NCBI GenBank assembly: GCA_002633005.1
Contig: NMRA01000017.1
Coordinates: 926,807-990,806, forward strand
Length of the DNA stretch: 64,000 bases
Direction: 5' to 3'
Source: Phoronis australis
Taxonomy: Eukaryota; Phoronida; Phoronidae
Made by a program: the position numbers and the translations under genes. Shown in pieces: positions 37,089 to 52,000 of this stretch; position 1 is the first letter of the stretch, and every line of letters starts with the position of its first letter. The notes beneath the pieces are model-generated. The model was not told where the DNA came from. It ran no database searches and was given only the letters and a program-made list of their open reading frames with translations.

Positions 37089-40000
37089 TCAAGAATTCTG
37101 TGACAGCAAAGTAGACACGTGAATTTTGCCGTCCATAGCACCGGTCAGACATATTTTAGTATCCACTGAGGGTGACCAGTCCACACTGACCACTGGTGTC
37201 TTGTGACCTCTCAACAGCATGGTCCTCTCAAGGGAGCCAACATTGGTCTGCAAACAAACAACAACTCTTAGATCTGTTTCAAACGGTTACTTGTGACTGC
37301 AGGGCTGTGACCCCCGGCTTCTTGCACTCATGGTAGTCTCAAATTAAAGGTCTTTGCGCCCTCTTAACAATTCAAAGCAACATGTATACCATTTACCACC
37401 AGTTCTGACATTGGGAGATTGGACAAATCCTTTAATTTGTTAAAGACCAAATACAACCTTTTCACCAAGCTTGTCACCCTAATGATGTTCAATGAAATGC
37501 AAAGTCCATTAATCAAAATTTCGTTTTGATGTAAAACGCAATGTATCAAATTATGTAACGGCACTGATGAAAAAGTTTACAATAAAGATTCCTCAAATTT
37601 GATAAGCAATAATGCCAAAATTGCCATTTTTGCAATTTTCAACATGTGCTCACTGGATTGGCAAAAATGGTCAAAATTTCATTCACTGTTTATGACGCCT
37701 GTACCATATAAAGTTTTCACATAAAGTAAAATTGTCATCATGTTTGCTCTTGTTGAAAATTTTGACAAAATAAAATTTAACTGTTCTGTCACTTTGCGGG
37801 TTCTAGCTTGAACAAACTTTACTGTAATTACATTATCCAAATTCCTCATTTTTGACTCCCAGAGTGCTTACCTTGTAAATAACGCCTCCTTGTGGTGAGC
37901 ATGTCAAGACATAGCTACCCTCAGCATCAAACGCAAAGACTTTACCCCTGGGTGTGTGCACCTGTTTATAGCCTCCATAACCCTGCGTGGTGAATGGACC
38001 CACAGCATTCTTGTGAAGTTGGAGGTCAGCCATCTTTGTACCCATACGGTGTACACTCCACTGGTGGAACTGTAGGGGAGGGAGTGTTGTGAGACATGAC
38101 AGCCAGGAAGAACCAGAATCAATATATAAGGAGACCCCAATAAGATTATTTGGTTCCACTATGCAGTCACTACTGAGGTGAAATTCAATTGCTGATCTAA
38201 CACACCTAGAATATTCCATTCTGGGAGGCTTATTTGTTACAGCCCTGGGAAAAAATGCCATCTCACTCACTAAATGCAACTGTTCCAAACGTTTTTTTAA
38301 TCAGTGACAAGATTTAATGCTACCTAGATAATCTTCTGATAGTTTTATAACTTTTAAAACAACTAATTCGTGAAAAATGAACACAAGATTGGACCTTTGA
38401 CCTTGCCCTGCAGTATCAAAATAGACAAGGGATCCTTCAGAATATGAGCAAACACAGTCAAGGAGGATATTAGGTAACTTATAAACAATGTGCGGACTTT
38501 GTATGCTTTAGTGGAGTTGCGTTCTTGATGTGTAAACTATTGTAATGTCAATTATATAGTGTACATTAAGTCCAAATGGTGATATTCTGGCACATACCTT
38601 GTTGTCCGTTCCCAGGCTGAACAGTGAATTCTCATCAAAACTGAACTGCACAGATAGCACCTCATCAGAATGTGCTTGCCAACTGGCAATACACTCATGA
38701 CGTTGAATATCTAAATAAGAACACGTCAGCAAAAACAGTCTTAGAAGTTGGTGAAAGTCCCAATACTAGTGTGATAATTCTCCACTTATTTAGAACACAA
38801 TATGGCCAAGAAGTCAACCTTTATTTTGCCAAATTTCTCCAGAAAATCAATGTTAAAAAAATCAGTCTATTGCTAGTAAGGTTTGTACTGTATAAACCAC
38901 ATAAAATATTAATTGTTGAAGTTTCCATTCTCTGCAGTAAGGTAATCAAAAAAACTGGAAAACGACTATTTTGGCAATGTTTGCATGTAAAAAAGTGAAG
39001 AATTTTCATATCACTGTTTACATGACTTGTATAAAACAATGGAACACAAAAGTCTGTACCCAACAATAGTACTTTTACTACATTTTACTCAAACCAGTGG
39101 ATAGAAAAAAACATGTATTTGATCAAGCCTGGAAAGGATACCAAAGACCATGTCAGGCAAAAGAAAAAGCCAAGTCTGCTCATAAAAAATTCTGAAAGAA
39201 GACATTTGCAAAAGTAAGAAACAATCATGTCACAGCAACTTAACACAACATTCATGACATTTCTTCATGGACATCACTTAGTATAATGTCAGCAGTTATA
39301 CTAATTGCTAACTAAGTCAAAAACTTTATACATTTTTCTGATTTTGAATAATTCCTAAGCTATTTGAAGTAGCGTTATGGTCTATTTTCTTGAATTTTCT
39401 TTCAAAGTCCGTCATTGAAATTGCCCCGACATAAACATATGTGATAAATTTTGCTAGAAATTATTGGGTTCGAAAGTGGGTCTGGGTTTACGGTAAAAAA
39501 TTCTAAAGTTTGGGACAATCTCTAAAATTTGGGACAATGAAATTCCAGCCGAAATTTTTTGATTTTCTCGATTCTGAAGATTGGGACACGGATAATTCTG
39601 ACATTCAGCCTTTTTTTCAAATATGGGACACTGTGTTTTGTATTGATCAGAATCGGAAAATAAACTTGGGAGTTCATAAAATCATCAAAAATAGCCGCTG
39701 ATACGACATGTGACATGGAGGTGAATGATCACTTGTCGTTGCCAGTAATTCTTGAAATTGGAACAGCCAATATTAGTGATTTCTAAAATTTGGTAGAAGC
39801 TCTGACTTTGAGAGAAATAATCAATTTTTCGCTGTCCCAAACTGGAGAATTTTTACCGTAATCAAGTTCATCAAACTTACCGAACATCCTTATGAAGCCA
39901 TCAGTTCCTCCAGCCACCAACAGGTGGCCATTATGATTGAATGACGTGCAGTTGATAGCGACACCAGAAGAAGTCAATGGAAGTTTGCGCTGAAGTAGAG

Positions 40001-43000
40001 AAAAGAAATCAATGCATCTTATAATTATAGAATAAGTTTACGCAGTACTTTATCTACAACAGTGTATTTAGCCACATATGTACAAGACTATTAGATTTTA
40101 ACTCTGTCAGTGAAAGTCCATATTTTGTGAACTAAATAAACAGCTTGCCATTGGGTCACGTGACTGTTTTTTTATTAGCAAAAAAAAAGAAAAGCAGTCA
40201 TTCATAGCAAAACAACAGTATCAAATATTTCAATTAAATGTTCAAAATGAAATCTCACCAACACTGTTACTGTAACAGTTTTTCCAATTGCGTGTCATTC
40301 CGTTTTCCTTTTATGCATGTTTTGATTTTCTTTGTAAAATAAGTCCTATCTTCGTTACTAGCCCTTTATGTAAAAGTAGAAGATTTTGAAAACAATTCTA
40401 AACAGCGTTTTGGAGAACAGTGCGTAAATCTTATCTGAAATTTTTATATGAATCTGATCAGTCATTTCTGAGACACGATGTTTCCAATTTAGCCAAATTT
40501 GGGCTAGGATCCTACATGATATTAAGATGATGTGTTTTTACCACAACTGTGAAAATGATTGTTTAGACTTGCCAAATGAAAGAATGGATTAAAACCAAAA
40601 ATAAAGTGCATTACTTTTACCAAGCACTTGCCCATTATAGTCAAAATAAATTTCACGACAATGAACCTAAACTAAATGTACGAGACATACTTGTGTTCTG
40701 TTTGTGACATCACACCACCAGATGGCATAGTGAATAAAACATGAGAGTTACACCCGGTTACTTATCAGATGCATCATGTTCAAACCTTCTCTCACATCAG
40801 TTTCTTGTGTTTAAGACAATAAAAACACCAGTAGATTCCTAGCCTCTTTGAAATTAATTTCAGCTTGTGAGGTTGTAAGTCCAACTTTAATTAAAACAGC
40901 GCAGATGATCAAGGTCACATGCTCACTTCAACTTGCATGGATTTGATATCCCACATGGACAGGAAGCCGATCAGATTCTGCTGAGCGCGACCCGCCGCTG
41001 AGCAGACAAATTTGAGACCCTGAGGACTGCTGTTTATGGACACAATCCTGTTAAAGTAAATAAAAATCAGTTGCTTATAAAAGTCAACACAAAAAGTGCT
41101 AATTGTAAAAATAAGAAATTTCAAATGCAAACTGTTATAATATAATTAAGGAGTGTATGAATTTAAAACCCCTATTACTATGTGTCACTAAATCTATATT
41201 ATGACCACCAATAATGACAATATGTACACCTAATTATTCAAAGAAAAATTTTATGACTATTGGTGTATCGGCTTTGCTAAAGACATTATTGTACTTAGCA
41301 ACTTGTTCTGTCATACAATGACTATGATTTTGGTCATTACACTGGCTTGCAGACTATGAATGACAACTTATGGCTTTTGGAGTCTGAAACAAGACAGCAA
41401 ACAATGAAGGACAAAAAGACAGTCTTGTTACCAAGCCTAGCAAACTATTCATATTGCCAACATGAAACGTAGTATAGGGACTAGAGTAGTTACCTATCGG
41501 CCACCTGTCTATGTTTGCGGGCCTAGCTTTCGGACCCGTCCTGGGCACAAACATGTTGTCGATAGGTAACTATTCTATTCTATTCCCTATACATGTACGT
41601 AATGGTGCCAGCTATGAACATTCATTCTTATCATAAAACATAGTATTATGCTACATATTTCACAATAATAATCACGGACCTGGGAAAAGCTGGATCAGAC
41701 TGTGACTCATATATTGTTCTCTTTTCTTGAACATCAAATAATTTAATAAAGCCTGCCTTGTTTCCGAGTAGTATCTGTAAAACAGTGGTTGAAAAACAAG
41801 TCTAGAATTAAACAACATACCATGCTGCTGAAAATATTAACATCTGAGGAAATGCTCTAAAACTTTAAAAGATAGCAGAGGGTTGCATACTTCAGGTATC
41901 TCCCATATCATAACCAGAACGAGCTTTAAAGCTGCATTTCTTCCTGTTTAACAGGCTACAACCGGAAATCAAATTGGGCCTTTTGTCATCATAATGTTTC
42001 TTACTATGACGAGGTTCTATTTACAGTATAACCTCAAGTAACAGGCAATGCGGACATGACTGTGACTTGAATTGCTAACAGAAATGTAATCCTAGTAGTC
42101 AGAATTATGATGGGACAAACTTTAAGAGAGTATAAGGCTTAATTGTATTTTCAGTTTTTAGCAAGTAGCAAAATGTGGTTTTCACTAGAACCCTTTCCTT
42201 TGGAGCTTCAATGAAAGCTTTTAAATAAAAGAAAATGGCAAAATCCCCATCAGACTATGATATGATACCTTGGACACATAACTGTTTCAATTCAAAAATT
42301 ACAACAATGGTAATAACAGTGTAATAACAATATCAAATGTAGAAGTTTACTTTTCATATGTAGTAGTAACAACTAAAATGAATTTCCCTCATGCTTTTCC
42401 TGGTCATCTGCCATGTTCTACAGGTGGTACAGTACATGACAAAAGTAATCTGACTGAAAATTCATTTCTCCTGTCATGACGCCTAATTCAGAATCCGTTA
42501 AGAGTAATAATTACTAGTAATAACAATTCAACCTTTGTTATAAAACTTTCTGTTAATTCCTTTTCATGCTCAGTCAAAAGAGAAGACTAAACTGATGAAT
42601 TCAACCATCAGGACGCGGAATTGCGGGTCATTTTGTCTGACTTTTTACTTTTGGTTTGTACTGTACTGTACTGTACTTGTGTACGAAATTCTGTAAGCTT
42701 TTTTATAAGTTTTCTGTTCAGTGATTACATCCTGAATGAGAAAACTGCCATCTACAGTACAAGCTGAAAGTATTCAAACACAATGACCCGCAATTCCCCG
42801 TCATGAAGATTGGGCAGAAGCTAAATTATTAAGAAAGAAGGGACATTAAAAGGACACTCAGTTAGTAAGCTGACTAAGCCATTCTGTAATTAGAATTTTC
42901 ACGCCGCCCGAATAGTAATATCCGGTCATTTTTTCCATTAACAAAGTTGACCATAGTGACAGTTAATCAGTATTTTGTTTGATTACTTTTGTTTTGCAAT

Positions 43001-46000
43001 AAATAACCACAACTATCACAGTAATTTACCATTCTGTCTTGTCGACTAGCCCAGTCTAAAGCAGTGAATGCAGATTTTGACATTATAGTGGCCACTGTAG
43101 TTGGACTTGGCTGCATAGCCCAGATTCTGAAAGCCAAAAATAAGTTGGAAAATCACATCTGCTACAACTTACGTAATAAATGTTACTTTGAGAATAAGAA
43201 ATGAGAAGCATTTCATTTAATAGACTAAGTCTTCTCCACACTTAAACGGACATTCAGTTTTAATTATAATGAAAACAGACATACAAGCTGCCCCAACAAA
43301 GGACATGTATTTATGGTACCAATGTTTGATCAAGACATGTTTTTGATACCATAGTCTTGCTATCAATGTACCTTAAGTATTTGCTCTAAATTTTACTACC
43401 ACGACATGGTCATGTGACTCAGTAAATGGCAGACTTATAAAATGTTAAAATCTTACTTTACAACGCCGTCAACATCTGAACTGGCAATATGGCCGCCAGT
43501 CTGACTGAAACGACAGTGAGTAATGGTTGAGTGATGCTCGACGAACTCTTCCTGTAAGTAAACAGCAAACAATTTCATAAAAATGTAACAATATTATACC
43601 AATAATATATCAGCATTTCACATTGTGACAGACACAGTGTGAAATACTTGTATTTGAAACAACATAATTATAAAATCGTTTAAATTTATAATTGCTGCTA
43701 TTTTGCAGTAATGCAGTTCACGAATTAACAAATTTTAAAGAAAATTATCAAGGCCGTAAATTAAACTATGAATTACAAAAGACACAAAATAAGACAAAAA
43801 CTTAATAAATTTTGCTGGGGAGCGGGAAAGCAATTCAACTTTGTTTGCGTTTATTGCATTAAAGTTAAACTTTTATGTTAAATATCTTTAATCGGATTAA
43901 GGGCTGTTCCAGCAAAATCTGTATGGGAGGGGGGGACGGCAGTAGAAATAAAAATTCGTGGGTGGTGGTCTTCAGAAAAAAACTCAAATTATGGGTGGTC
44001 GTTCTTGTAAGAAGTGAAGCATTAAAACTGGCCCTATTTATTTTTTGACCTGTAAATGTTGACAGTTTGGTACTTGCAGCCAAACACATCTCAAAAGAAA
44101 TCAAAACTCACCAAAAATTCAGTTAACAAATACTCAAACATATCCCAAGGCAAAAACCAAACCCATGCGGCTGGTGTACAGAGTGCAATATGAATACCAT
44201 ACCATTACTCAAGTGATGGGCAACTCGATTACAATCATGTTGTACTGCACTCATATTACAATGAAAAATTCTGCAACACTAAACTGGTGTTAACACAAGA
44301 AAATTGAGGATTTTTAAATAGAAAGTATGAGGAGTAAGATAGACAAGTTCCAATATGAAATTGAAAAAATCTATTACAGAGACACATGGTGAACAGAGAC
44401 ACCTTATGGCTACCAAAAGTATTGCTCTCAGATGTCTTTGAAAAGCAAGTATCTGGTAACTGAATGAGTTGTGATCTCACATGGAATATTTCTGCACCCC
44501 CAAAAACTTTGTGGTCCATCCATGTGTCAATATCATTTCTTGTCCATCAATTATCTCAATAATCGCTAGGCGAATCATGATGAAATTTGGTATAGAGGTA
44601 CTTGGCAAGGATGCGCCTGCACCAGTCGATTTCTGGGTGAATTTGGCAACCTTGGTACCCCATGTTGGCCGCTTTAGTTTTCGACAAGCCATTCCTTGTA
44701 TGCTGATTATCTCAAAAACAGCTTCACCGATCACAATGAAATTTGAAATAGAAGTATATCGCAAGAATGTGCTGGCACCAGTCAATTTTTGGATGCTGGA
44801 TTCAACTACTGTCACAGTGGCACCCCGTTAGTTTTTTACAAAACAGGTTCATTATCTCAAAAAGTGCTAGGCACAACTGAAAGTTTGACACAAAAATATG
44901 TAGCAGGGATGGACGCATTGACAGAAGTCAACAAAGATACACCAGGCAACACACAATGAGTATCCCTTTGATGATGTCATAGCCAATGCTTCTGACCTCT
45001 GCTTTTGTGAAGGGTCTTAAACTAAGTTCACTGTGATCAAAATTCAATGTTTTTAACCATTTAATTGTTACTTTAAAAACTTACACAAAAGCAAACAGTC
45101 GTTTGCCTGAGCAATAATGTTATTTAGTCTAATCAAGAAGTTTCACAACCAGTGATAGTTAAGAGATACCTGTCCAATAAGGAGGAATGTTATATCGTCA
45201 TTATCATCAGATAGCGAGTCCCTTAAGGGGTCGTTGTCAGCAGTAGTGAGTGGAGAAGAGGTGCGACGAGGTCCTGGAACAGGGTCAGATAAGCTGGGTC
45301 TTGGCGGAGTAGATTCAGAGCTGATTCTTTTGGTTCTGGAAGGCGAATTCTTCTGCAAATTGCAAATGTTAAGCATTAGCAGAGCAAAGAAGGATTTTAT
45401 GAAAAAGTGCAGAGTAGCGGCAGAAATTGATGACCCATACTGCCGCCTAAATTTCTAGAGGGCATGTTGAAATGTTCAGTTACGGCTCTAAAGTAAGCTT
45501 TAAAAACATTTGAAGGCTGTGTACGGCCCTAGAAAATTTTCCAAACTTGGCTAAGTTCGGAACATTATCCACAAGAAGCAACTGATTCGATTCAGAATTT
45601 TCAGCAACTATAATCATTTGTGCACTGTTCTCCAAAGAGATGTTAGGAATTATTTTAAAGTGTTCCACTTTTGAATGAGGGGATATTGAAAACAGAATGA
45701 AAGAAATTTACATTAAACGAAAATGAAATATTTTAGAAAACTGTCATGTCCATGGTTTTTGATCTGCTTAAGGAACAAATTGAAACATTTGATTGCATAA
45801 TACAGTTATCTCCACAAACTATCACGCACAAAGCTGTTTGTAACTCTGACAATCAAAATTTTAAATTTAATTGCACCTCTGGTCATTTAAGAAGGCGCAA
45901 TATTATAAAGTGTAACGCATTACCGCTGTGACTCCTTTCTCCTCCTGTAAGCTTTCAGTAGGGCCGGCTATAGCGGACTGGACTCTCCTGTATGAAGGAG

Positions 46001-49000
46001 GAGTCTGGGCAGTTTGATTGACAGACACGGAACTACTTCCTTCAGGCTGGGGGAAAAGAGAAAATGCACACTAAGTAAAAGCGATAGATCAGAATATACA
46101 GATTACTCCAGGATCCGAGATTTAATTGTGTTATTCAAAATGAAACTTGAGATTGTTTTCGGCATTTTCTGTCCTACTTTTGTGCGAAGTCAACATATCT
46201 GTCTATTATTCTGCCTTGAGTACATGAGTTTCTAGTCCAAGGTCGCACTTGATGACCCTAGATTCGAGCAACAAACCCGAGTAAAAACTCTAAATTTGAA
46301 GTTCAGACTCAAACTTTTAGACCCAATGCTTAGGTCACCAAGTGCAGAATAGAATTAGATCATTATTCCTGAAAGCCATATGATTATGTATAAGCAAGCT
46401 TAGACTAGGACACAAGTCATGTATTTTGAGTTTGCACAAATGCAAACAGAAAATGCCAAAAATAATCTCGAGTTCGATTTCGAGTAAAAAACAGACCTCG
46501 GCCCAGAAGAAAATATTAACTGTCAACCAAAATTCAGATAAAACCAAATACTAATAAAGTAACTATCGGAAGACTATGAATATGAAGCTTTCTGGCTATC
46601 ATTTTTTCTATTTATAACGGCAACAGATATTCGTTATTCATAATTATGTTTTTCATATTATCCCAACTTAAATTTGGTCTCTGTAAGCTACATGCCGCCT
46701 TCAGTATACTAGAGTTATCAACCGATTAACATTGAGAAAAGAGTATTTTACCAACTTCAAATTATTAGTACATCCAAATACAACCAGGTGGCAGCACAGA
46801 TCCCCAGTCCAAGGCGATTAATCAGGAATGTTTTCCAGGTTTTAAGTCTCTCACTAAACCTCACAACACGTAGAGCTATAACAAAATACTTCCGAGTCAA
46901 TAGTCTGACTTATGAAGCAAAGCTTTTACAATAGTGGGCCAGTTCCACATCCTGATGAAAGTCATTGATAATCCAAGCATTACCTTTTCACGTGCAATTC
47001 GCTCATCACGACCCAACAGTTCTCTTCTGTTGCGCTCATTTTCCTCGCTCGAGCGAAGTTTAATAGGAATGCTAGGAGCAGTGACCTGGTCACTTTGTGA
47101 CATCTGGCCATTGTCCACTGGATACGACAAAACGGTCATTATAGGCTGAGAGGTAGTTGGTTTCAGTTTCTTTTCTTTGGCTGAGGCGTCCTAAAAACAT
47201 GATGATATTCTTAGAAAGCAGTCCTCATATTTCAAACCTCACCACATAGTACTTTGTTTTTCATTTCAGCATACAGTAAAACCAAATGTAGACAAAATGA
47301 CGCAAAATTTCGTGCCATGGCAGCCGGGTGGAAGTAAAACTCATCATCAGACCAGTCTTCCCTCATCAATGGAAGAGAACGGGAATTATCAGCGTATGAA
47401 AATTAGAAACTAAAGTGGTCAAGTCATTCTGTAATTAAAGTTACTACCAGTCATTTCTGTTGTGTCTGATTACATTAACTTTGTTAATATGTAATGTATC
47501 TGACTGTTATGTATTGTATCCGACTGTCATGTAGTGTACTTGATTGTCACGTAGTGAACCTGACTGTTAAGAAGCGTACCTGAGTGTTATGTAGTGTACC
47601 CAACCGTCATGTAGAGAACCTGATAACTTTCACCTCAAAACTGATCACAAACACAGTCACACACTTCAACACTAGCACACATAAACTGAATCAGAACAGA
47701 ATTACGCAAGAACAGAATTACTGTTACTTCTGCAAGTTTTGCCAAATTGAATGTAGATCCTTTTTCTAAACTCTAGTATGTGTTACAAGTTTTCTAGTAG
47801 ATTTCAATTGATAGCCAAGACGTCGGCTGTGAATATGATATGTGGCCAATATTAAATATTAAATTAACAACTGATTGGTCTCCTGCTTGGCCTACTATAT
47901 TGTTTTCCCATCTAATGTCACATTTGCATTATCTGGGAAGCATCCTCTACCAATACCAGTGGTGGATTTAGGGGGGAGGCCAAGGGGACCATGGCCCCCC
48001 TTAAAATTTAAAATTCTACCAGATACCATTTGGGAGTTTGGGTGTGCGCAAGCAGCGGCTCGTCGGGAGGTGAATAAACAATGCATAGACCCTGAGCAAA
48101 CTGAACATACCCCATTTACCGTTTTTTTTAGTCATCAGTTCCGCAACCCCAAACATTCGAGGCCTCTGCGTCCCCACATTTTAGGCTGGGCGCGCGCATC
48201 TGCCGAAATTCTAGTTATTCCCGTGCCCTAGCCCCCCCCTAATTCAAAATCCTGGATCCGGCCCTGAATACAGGTCCAAAACATGCTTGTACATAGGCAA
48301 TTGGTCTTTCATACCAAAGTGTACACGCTGGGGACTGAGACATCCCAAGAATTTGTTCCCAAGATGCAGTTAGTTTCATTACTCTAATACAATTGTTTAA
48401 AAGCTGAATACATTTGGTGTTAGCATATTAATGAAAATAAGTCTTTATCTCATTACCTTCTAGCTCGCTGACACTCGGTGCATGCAGAAAGACTGAAAGC
48501 CCTTCCATTTTTTTTATTATTTTTCACACAATCATTCAGTCTTACCACATATTTCTGCTTGGAGGCATCCGCTTTAGAAGCAGACATTTTCTTATTCATT
48601 CCAATGGGTGCCAAGCGTTTAGGTAACTCTTTCAGAACAGTTTTCAAGTTCGTCTTATTACTGTGGGTTGACTGGGATTCATCCGGGAGTGATGAATTTC
48701 TATAAAAATATTCATTGGCAAGATCAATAGTTTAGGAGCACGCTAGTCGCATGGTGACAAAACACTTAAAGTGACACTGAATCACCCACGTTCTGTCCAA
48801 GGTTTAAAATTGAAATTAGTTACAGCTGCAGTAAAATTGGTCTCGACGGCGTGATTTTTGGTCTTGCAAAAAAACTGGCAGCTGGTTATTCCTTGAGACC
48901 ATGCTCAGGGATAAAAATTAACAGATCGCGCTACAGGTTGATAAGTACAGAGTCTGACTTGTTTCAAGCCATTAATGAACTATCAGTTATAGTCAAGACC

Positions 49001-52000
49001 AGGAATTGCACGTAATTAGTATTTTGACTTAGTAACAAATTGAGACCACATTCACAAGAGGTCTAAATCACAAGTTTGGTTTCGTGAAGGCAGGTTTATG
49101 GTGACTTTAAGATGTTTCTTTTGGATGAGGGGTTACATTCCCGATATGGATTTAACTTTTAGTTCAACTTACTGCAAATTTTTATCTGACACCATGCAGC
49201 ATAAATATGGCAGACAACTGTAATTCTAGTTTATACAGTAAAGTGTACACAGTTAAAACTTCAAAATAGGAAATCAAGTTTTTTCTTCAGCACTATGGCC
49301 AAACCAAGTGTGCTCTCTTCCTCAGTGTAAAAATCAGAGAATATCGGATCCTAAAATCTCAGCAATGTAAGACATCATGGCAGACAATTGAAAATGCATT
49401 TTTATCAGAGATTATTAGAGCAAACTAAATGCCCCATTATTATTAAGTTCTATATTTATAGCTACCATCAATGTCAGACAATATTTTGATACAGTTACTA
49501 CAAAACAAACTTACTGTGAAATTACGTAGAAGTCGTCCATCATTTCAACACTAGGTGGTATGGCTGATGAAGTCTTACTATAACGTATGTCATCTCTCTT
49601 AGCTTCCAGGTCATGAGTCCTCAACAAGGCTTTGACCTAAACAACAGACATCAGTAACAAGAATCACCTGGGCTCTCTTTCATGAAAAGTGACTTATTTA
49701 AGACTTACAACAGAAGACTGGTCTAGCACTTCACAAAACTATTTCTGAAAAGTACTTAATCTTCCCTGAGAGCAAAAGTGCAAAGTCTCTGAGAGTATAC
49801 ACATAACTGCGAGTTACAGATGATTTCTATAAATTATTGATGCATTCATAATTACATGGCTAAACCTTTATTCTACAACTAAGAAGAGGGAGCACAAGTT
49901 AGACCAAACTTTTATCTAACAACACTTCCATGAAGAAGGGAACCCCTGGGCATGAAACACGCAGAATATCAGTGTCCTGTCAAGAGTTTGGTAATCAATG
50001 TCTAAGCTTGTTTAAAATTCAAACGAAAATATTCACACTGCACTTAAGAAATGTGAATAAAATAAGCAAATAAAAATTTAAATTTATGTCATGTTGCAAT
50101 GTTCATATTCAGCTGTTACATTTAGCATGAGAATAGAAAACAGAATAGAAACAGTGTTCTATTGTATGATGTACCGGTAAAATATGTTTACGATTCTATA
50201 AACAGAGCTCTGGTGCAAATGTCTTCAAAGCAATGTTGTCACATTCTTATCTTTTCTCATTTGGATTGAAATCAGTTTCCATATGGGCACCTAGAATTCC
50301 CTTATTGGCCATACTGCTTTGGCGACTGAAAATTTCCATAGAAGTGAGCAACTTAATGACTGAGTGAAACAAATAGCAAACTATCAGTTATTCCCAAACC
50401 TAAAAATCAAATTCAAGGAACAAGACGTGACCAGATACCCTAGATGGTCTGTACACAAACAAAAGACATATTATTGCACCTTTTTAAATTACTATTTTTA
50501 CAAACTTCCCATCTTGACTAGGGAGGAAAAATGTCAATATAACTAAATTCTAAATACACTTGACCAGCAGGAAGAACAAGTGCTGCACCCTACCTGGGAC
50601 TTGAACATTTCATTTTCATCCTCCAGCTTCTCAATAGTTTTGGCATCCTGCTCATAATGAAGTAAGGTAGGAACGGGTGACTTAGTTAAGAAAAGCAAGA
50701 TATACAATAAAATGCAATGTCCCATGGGAGTGCTCTTGTCCCATAGGAGTGCCCTTGTCCCATGAGAGTACCCTTTGTCCAATGCAGTGTGGGTTTTAAA
50801 AAGCTAATGACAATTAATTAAAATATCATTTTGGGAAAATCTTTATTGAAATGAAATCACCATAACAAAAATTTGTAATTTTTAACTAAAATTCAATTGG
50901 CAAAAATTCAAACACTGAGAAATCTCATTTTAGTTGAGAATGCATTAAATGTGCATTTGTTACAATGCTGACAATTTCCAGAAGGAGAAATGCATTCCAC
51001 TTATCAAGCTGTTGCCAAAACGTAGCTCTTTAATAACTTTGTGAAAGGACCCAACGAAAGAAAATATTTCTGCCAAAATAGTTCTGAACAGTAATTGTGC
51101 CTCAAAATTGATTTCAATTATAACTGAAACATTTAAGACTGATACTGTTAAGTCTACACCTTCAATAACAGAAACGCCAATTACAGCAAAAATTCTCAAG
51201 TTTGAGTCAAGTCTCTAGAATTTGGGACAAAGAAATTCGCACAAATATCAATTTTTCTTGCTTTTGGAATTTAGAGCAAGGGCGATTTTGGTGTTCACCA
51301 CATTTCTCAAATTTCAGACAATTTGATTTCAAATGCATCAGCATTTATTGCAGTCTTTCCGATGGTTCTTCAATTTGGTACGGACATCATTGTCTATCTC
51401 CAGAATTTAGGACAATCACTGATCTGGAGCAATTAATCAATTTTTCCCTTAGTCCAAAATTGGACAATTTTAACTGTGCTTCCATGATCATATTGGCGTG
51501 GGGGGGAACCAGGCCCCCACTCAATGGGACAAAACAGTGAAATACAGGAATCTATAACACCCCAGGGTTCCGTTTCATGAAACAGACTTTTAAGTCACTT
51601 TCTGTCTTAATCTTAAAAGATTAAGACAGAAATTTGTCTTACACTTCCACTTCACTGTTGCTGAAGAAATGTTTAGCCAAGTTACTATGGAGCATCAAAG
51701 TCTAGAGATGTTTAGCCAAGTTACTATGGAGCATCATAGTCTAGAAATAATTTATAGAACGAATTATCTCAATATTCAGTTCATTCTCGGACACTTCGTA
51801 CTTTTGCTCAAGTGAGATATGATCATTCTTCAGAAACAGATGTGTGGAGCGTAAGACCAAATTTGTGACATGAGTCTCCATTTGTCCAAAATGCCTCACA
51901 GGTAACATGGACTGCAAATAATTAGTACTGGATGTCCATAATCTGTTGTTATCCACATGGCCATTTAATTAACATTATGGCTAAGCTCACTTCTCAAATT

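Noticed and set aside
51741-51956. Candidate WDR91 exon after TTTGCAG near 51910 ([11 protein letters not shown])
   Set aside because: It starts plausibly with Ser-Met, but no donor restores the frame to exon 4 and the rest has no WDR91 similarity.
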